Source of the DNA: Thiobacillus sp.
GTDB taxonomy: Bacteria; Pseudomonadota; Gammaproteobacteria; Burkholderiales; Thiobacillaceae
Length of the DNA: 10,000 bases
NCBI GenBank assembly: GCA_020216925.1
Contig: JAIWOL010000161.1
Span: forward strand, 1-10,000
Reading direction: 5' to 3'
Shown here in pieces: positions 1 through 10,000 of the stretch. Each line of letters begins with the position of its first letter. Position 1 is the first letter of the stretch. Made by a program: the position numbers and the translations under genes. The notes below the pieces were generated by a model. The model was given only the letters and a program-made list of their open reading frames with translations. It had not been told where the DNA came from and did not search any database.

Positions 1-87
1 CCAGGCCTGGCAAGGCGAAGGGCAAGCGAAAATCGCCTGTTTCATGAGCATGTGGCCGAAGGCGTGCAGGCGAATTTCAACAGCCTG
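1..87. other. Left-edge stretch with no assignable gene
   Basis: Two + strand frames stay open from the window edge, one to a TAA at 103-105 and one to a TAA at 88-90. Either could be the tail of a gene starting to the left, but neither short peptide resembles a family I know. The minus-strand reading near 75-95 (CAGGCTGTTGAAA) resembles the ends of several insertion sequences, so this may be more mobile-element debris. No confident call is possible from so little sequence. Confidence 0.3.
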
Positions 88-333
88 TTAAGTGCAGGCC
101 GATAACTCGGCCTGTTCGGCGGGTTGCCGGTAGTTTGCCTCAGTTGCGGCAGGCGGGATTCAGCCAATCGGGTCGAGCAACCGGACGGGGTTGAACCACG
201 CCACCCATTCCAGCGTCGCCAGCTCCCCTGCTAGCCGCGTCTTCCACGGGCCGTGCCAGTGGATCAGCTCCGCCTTGCACAGCCCGTTGATCGTCTCGGC
301 CAGCGCGTTGTCGTTGCTGTCGCTCTTGCTCCC
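88..333 (-). pseudogene. IS3-family transposase (OrfB) C-terminal remnant
   Basis: Read on the minus strand from 333, the frame gives 57 residues beginning GSKSDSNDNALAETINGL and ending VRLLDPIG, then a TGA at 162-160, then 23 more residues starting IPPAATEANY before a TAA at 90-88. This matches the end of the DDE integrase domain in IS3-family OrfB proteins: the DSYDNALAE block, the NGLxKAE block with the catalytic Glu region, LATLEWVxWFN and GPIGxIPPAE. The protein is broken in three ways. A stop codon interrupts the PIGxIPP motif. The usual Tyr of DSYDNALAE is Asn. The match begins abruptly just after an in-frame TAG at 336-334, so roughly the first three quarters of the transposase are absent. 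No terminal inverted repeat can be recognised. It is a decayed, non-functional fragment showing past IS insertion upstream of katG. Confidence 0.82.
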
Positions 334-342
334 CTAGCGGTG

Positions 343-372
343 CCAGCCTTTTCAGGCTGGGCGGTTTGTTTT
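343..372 (+). terminator. Possible intrinsic terminator beside the IS remnant
   Basis: The perfect inverted repeat CCAGCC (343-348) / GGCTGG (355-360) has a 6-base loop and is followed by GCGG and then a T-rich run (TTTGTTTTCT, 365-374 region). The stem is short and the T-run starts four bases after it, so it would be a modest terminator. It could stop + strand readthrough from the left before the katG promoter. Confidence 0.4.
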
Positions 373-452
373 CTGTATCCCTGCGTCCGCAGACTGTCAC
401 GTTCCAGCGTTCGTGCCGGGTGCTCGAAGCACGGGATACCCATTACCATTGA

Positions 453-487
453 CAATATCAATCAATATTGGATCAACAATCAATTGT
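453..487. promoter_or_regulatory. Operator-like inverted repeats upstream of katG
   Basis: Two perfect inverted repeats sit side by side: CAATAT (453-458) / ATATTG (465-470) with a 6-base spacer, and ACAAT (476-480) / ATTGT (483-487) with a 2-base spacer. The pentamer ATCAA occurs four times (457, 461, 472, 479). The surrounding 441-490 is only 30% GC, far below the rest of the window. In many proteobacteria katG is activated by OxyR, a LysR-type regulator that binds extended dyad sequences upstream of the -35 region. Position and symmetry fit such a site, but the spacing does not exactly match the enteric OxyR consensus (ATAG-N7-CTAT). The identity of the regulator is therefore inference. 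Confidence 0.5.
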
Positions 488-495
488 ACGCATGA

Positions 496-2808
<2,313 letters not shown>

Positions 2809-2813
2809 AGTCG

Positions 2814-2841
2814 CGGCGGCCGGCATGCATTGCGGCCGCCG
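2814..2841 (+). repeat. GC-rich hairpin just after katG
   Basis: A 9-base perfect stem, CGGCGGCCG (2814-2822) with CGGCCGCCG (2833-2841), encloses a 10-base loop and begins five bases after the katG stop. It has no T-run, so it is not a classical terminator. It could protect the mRNA 3' end or assist the terminator that follows. Confidence 0.6.
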
Positions 2842-2857
2842 GTTCGTCGTGCAGCAC

Positions 2858-2891
2858 AGGCCAGAGGCTTGCCCTGGCCTTTTTTATTTTT
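2858..2891 (+). terminator. Intrinsic terminator of katG
   Basis: AGGCCAG (2858-2864) pairs perfectly with CTGGCCT (2874-2880) around a 9-base loop. A T-rich tail follows immediately (TTTTTATTTTT, 2881-2891). This is a classical rho-independent terminator and separates katG from the gltBD operon. Confidence 0.9.
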
Positions 2892-2998
2892 GGCGCACGC
2901 CGCGGGCCGTGCTGAATTTGTTGCCGGAATTGCGCTCGAAGCCTCGGCCCCTGCCTCACGAAACCCTTGTACTGACAAGGCCTTGTCTGTCGGGTGCA

Positions 2999-3027
2999 TT
3001 GCCGCACAGCCTTCACGGGATTAAAAT
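2999..3027 (+). promoter_or_regulatory. Candidate gltBD promoter
   Basis: TTGCCG (2999-3004) and TAAAAT (3022-3027) are separated by exactly 17 bases. They match the sigma70 -35 at four of six and the -10 at five of six positions. Transcription would begin near 3034, giving a leader of about 87 bases before gltB. Confidence 0.55.
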
Positions 3028-3071
3028 GCCGCACTTTTCGCTTGAATTTTGCTTGTAGGTTTGAAACACGG

Positions 3072-3101
3072 GCGGCTTGCCGGTTTGGCAGGCCGCTGCC
3101 A
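3072..3101 (+). promoter_or_regulatory. Leader hairpins upstream of gltB
   Basis: GCGGCTTGCC (3072-3081) pairs with GGCAGGCCGC (3087-3096) through ten pairs, including one T-G wobble, around a 5-base loop. The 3' arm also takes part in a second perfect dyad, TGGCAG (3086-3091) / CTGCCA (3096-3101). The two structures are mutually exclusive in RNA. The element lies in the predicted gltB leader and ends about 12 bases before the weak ribosome binding site, so it may influence expression. That role is inference. No T-run follows it, so it is not a simple attenuator. Confidence 0.45.
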
Positions 3102-3112
3102 TCTGGGCATAC

Positions 3113-3116
3113 GGAA
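3113..3116 (+). promoter_or_regulatory. Weak ribosome binding site for gltB
   Basis: GGAA at 3113-3116 lies four bases before the ATG at 3121 and is a poor Shine-Dalgarno match. The frame is also open upstream to a TTG at 3049, but no better site precedes that codon. The 3072-3101 hairpin would fall inside the extra coding segment, and the ATG start gives the short propeptide expected ahead of the catalytic cysteine. Confidence 0.5.
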
Positions 3117-3120
3117 AACA

Positions 3121-9053
<5,933 letters not shown>

Positions 9054-9198
9054 GCGCGGTCGCTGCGGCGGCACCCCAACCGTCGCCCGGTCCCCGCAGA
9101 TCGCGCCTCCCGTTCCAGGCATGTCGCAGCGCTGAACCGCGCCGCCGGGCGCGCGTCCCGCCGAACAGTCGGATGCGGCCATCCGCATGCAACACTGC
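9054..9198. other. gltD downstream spacer
   Basis: GC-rich spacer with no coding potential I trust. GCGCGGT (9054-9060) can pair with ACCGCGC (9136-9142) at long range, but neither arm has a T-run after it, so no intrinsic terminator for gltBD can be called. A short palindrome at 9173-9188 is listed separately. Confidence 0.4.
9173..9188. repeat. Short perfect palindrome before the small exported protein gene
   Basis: ATGCGG (9173-9178) and CCGCAT (9183-9188) form a perfect 6-base inverted repeat around CCAT. The overlapping GGAT-N6-ATCC (9171-9184) is an alternative dyad. No T-run follows. It could be a regulator site or chance in GC-rich DNA. Confidence 0.35.
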
Positions 9199-9251
9199 GT
9201 TACATCCCGTTACGCGTCTCACACATACCGCTTACATGACGCGCCTAGAGT
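9199..9251 (+). promoter_or_regulatory. Candidate promoter with TTAC repeats
   Basis: TTAC occurs at 9200-9203, 9210-9213 and 9232-9235, that is at 10- and 22-base steps, all on about the same helical face. On the minus strand the first two read GTAAC-N5-GTAAC, close to the tandem GTAAA-N5-GTAAA layout bound by CpxR and similar to sites of other OmpR-type response regulators. TAGAGT at 9246-9251 is a possible -10 with no good -35, which fits an activator-dependent promoter. Transcription would then start near 9258. The regulator is unknown and the match is by eye. Confidence 0.4.
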
Positions 9252-9293
9252 GGAATCGTCGGCTGCACGCACAGCGACACCCCACCCACAAAC

Positions 9294-9298
9294 AGGAG
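9294..9298 (+). promoter_or_regulatory. Ribosome binding site of the small exported protein gene
   Basis: AGGAG at 9294-9298 lies seven bases before the ATG at 9306. It is strong support that this small gene is real and starts there. Confidence 0.8.
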
Positions 9299-9305
9299 CG
9301 ACACC

Positions 9306-9719
9306 ATGAAAAGCACGATCACCAAACAAGTCCTTTCCATCCTGGGCCTCGGCCTCATGGGCCTGGCTGGCGGCGCGGCGCAGGCCGCCTGGAATCACGA
9401 CCGCGACTATCGCCATGAGCCGGCCCACATGCAAAACCAGCAATTCAGCCAGGCGGTCAACGCACGTCTGGAAAGACAGATGCAGCGCATCCAGGCGGGC
9501 TTTCGCAACGGCGCGCTCACCCACCGCGAGTATCGCAACCTGATGCGCGAGCAGGCTGATATCCGTGAGATGGAACGGCATTTCCGGTCCGACGATGGCC
9601 GAATCGACTGGCGCGAATTCAAACGTCTGGAACGCGCGCTGGATATCGCCAGCATGAACATCCGAAGCGAAAAGCACGATCGTCAGGCACGCAATACGTA
9701 CTCGCCCCATTTTTGGTAA
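9306..9719 (+). CDS. Small exported protein with two degenerate EF-hand-like units
   Basis: A 137-residue protein whose name and function I cannot assign. Residues 1-27 look like a Sec signal peptide: Lys near the start, a hydrophobic core (VLSILGLGLMGLAGG) and an AQA cleavage site before Ala28, so the mature protein is probably periplasmic. The mature part is charged and mainly helical, rich in Arg, Glu and Gln. Two units align with a 29-residue offset: NGALTHREYRNL (68-79) and DGRIDWREFKRL (97-108). The second resembles an EF-hand loop (DG, then Ile, then Glu at the expected positions) but lacks the first and third calcium-ligand Asp residues; the first is weaker still. Similar short secreted proteins occur among betaproteobacteria, generally as hypotheticals. 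A strong ribosome binding site and a promoter with tandem TTAC repeats support expression, possibly under two-component control. A chaperone-like or stress role, as in the CpxP/Spy group, is speculation. Confidence 0.85.
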   Translation: MKSTITKQVLSILGLGLMGLAGGAAQAAWNHDRDYRHEPAHMQNQQFSQAVNARLERQMQRIQAGFRNGALTHREYRNLMREQADIREMERHFRSDDGRIDWREFKRLERALDIASMNIRSEKHDRQARNTYSPHFW

Positions 9720-9731
9720 ACCGAATCAGGA

Positions 9732-9900
9732 TTAACCCAAAAACCGCCGCCGAACGCCCCCGCAACCGGCGAGGCGGGTGTCTGGCAAGAAGCGCCGCCC
9801 AGGGCCCGCCCGGCAAAGGGGCGCGAAACCCAGCCCGGCATTCTGCCATCTCGTCCGCGCGAGTTTCGCCAGGAACGCCCAGCTGCCTTTTTGGGTTTAA
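9732..9900. repeat. Spaced inverted repeat enclosing GC-rich spacer
   Basis: TTAACCCAAAAA (9732-9743) faces TTTTTGGGTTTAA (9888-9900). The inner ten bases are perfectly complementary, and the outer TTAA matches after one extra T. They enclose 144 bases of GC-rich DNA that also contains smaller dyads such as CCCGC (9759-9763) / GCGGG (9774-9778). This accounts for most of the gap after the small exported protein gene. I see no reading frame here that I would call a gene. It could be a small non-autonomous repeat element, a structured RNA or chance. Confidence 0.4.
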
Positions 9901-9965
9901 GACTACAGTTCAGAACATGCAGTGCCGATACCGGTTCTGCCTTCGACACAATCCGGGAGACCGCC

Positions 9966-10000
9966 TTGAATAACGCACCCGCTATCCTGCTTGCCGCCTT
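9966..10000 (+). CDS. Start of a gene running off the right edge (partial)
   Basis: A TTG at 9966-9968 is preceded five bases earlier by GGGAGA (9955-9960), a good ribosome binding site. The frame then stays open to the window end, reading MNNAPAILLAA. Eleven codons are too few to name a product. The hydrophobic stretch could be an N-terminal membrane segment or simply a buried helix. The TTG start is inferred from the ribosome binding site and the lack of a nearby ATG. Confidence 0.45.
   Translation, partial: MNNAPAILLAA

Larger units (their letters stand above)
2892..3120 (+). other. katG-gltB intergenic region and gltB leader
   Basis: The katG-gltB gap totals 312 bases. Beyond the terminator it holds a candidate sigma70 promoter (2999-3027) and a structured leader (3072-3101), listed separately. 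No convincing coding sequence is present. A ten-codon ATG reading frame at 3026-3058 overlaps the proposed -10 and would lie upstream of the predicted transcript start, so I do not call it as a gene. I see no sigma54-type GG-N10-GC element in convincing form. Confidence 0.5.

Noticed and set aside
140..400. 86-codon minus-strand frame across the IS remnant
   Set aside because: The transposase motifs are in a different minus-strand frame (333-88); this one gives no recognisable protein.
420..432. GTGCT-CGA-AGCAC dyad upstream of katG
   Set aside because: A perfect 5-base stem, but short and outside the AT-rich operator cluster. I see no reason to prefer it over chance, though it could be noted when the promoter is mapped.
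3026..3058. Ten-codon leader peptide upstream of gltB (ATG to TAG)
   Set aside because: Its ATG overlaps the best -10 element, so it would lie upstream of the predicted transcript. It has no ribosome binding site and no run of regulatory codons such as Gln or Glu.
3086..3101. Sigma54 promoter (TGGCAG followed by TGCC) before gltB
   Set aside because: The GG and GC doublets are not 10 bases apart; the match comes from the TGGCAG/CTGCCA palindrome.
3049..3120. Longer GltB starting at TTG 3049
   Set aside because: It would add 24 residues with no better ribosome binding site and would place the leader hairpin in coding sequence. The ATG at 3121 already gives a normal short propeptide before Cys21.

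Overview
This is a GC-rich, gene-dense window of chromosomal character. It is best explained as part of a proteobacterial genome, most likely betaproteobacterial; that placement is inferred from protein style, GC-rich third codon positions and gene content, not tested. All intact genes lie on the + strand and the content is mainly housekeeping metabolism and stress defence. I found no defence island, CRISPR array, tRNA, rRNA or phage module.

Layout. Positions 1-87 hold no gene I can name. Positions 88-333 (minus strand) are the C-terminal stub of an IS3-family transposase, broken by an in-frame stop and cut off at its N-terminal side. A small hairpin with a T-rich tail follows at 343-372. Then comes an unusually AT-rich promoter region (about 440-490) carrying two perfect inverted repeats, upstream of katG (613-2808), a full-length bifunctional catalase-peroxidase. 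katG ends in two consecutive hairpins, the second a textbook intrinsic terminator (2858-2891).

After a 312-base gap with a plausible sigma70-type promoter and a strong leader hairpin, gltB (3121-7602) and gltD (7605-9053) form a tightly coupled operon, with only 2 bases between them. They encode the large and small subunits of NADPH-dependent glutamate synthase (GOGAT). GltB converts glutamine plus 2-oxoglutarate to two glutamates, using electrons that GltD takes from NADPH and passes through FAD and iron-sulfur clusters.

A 252-base gap then holds a palindrome and three TTAC repeats that look like a response-regulator site. It precedes a small exported protein (9306-9719) built of two degenerate EF-hand-like helix-loop-helix units. 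The last 280 bases are mostly GC-rich intergenic DNA bracketed by a 12-base inverted repeat, and end in what seems to be the TTG start of another gene running off the edge.

No exciting new multi-gene system is evident. The points most worth a second look are the small exported protein with its repeat-bearing promoter, the competing hairpins in the gltB leader, the operator-like cluster before katG, and the inverted repeat pair near the right end.
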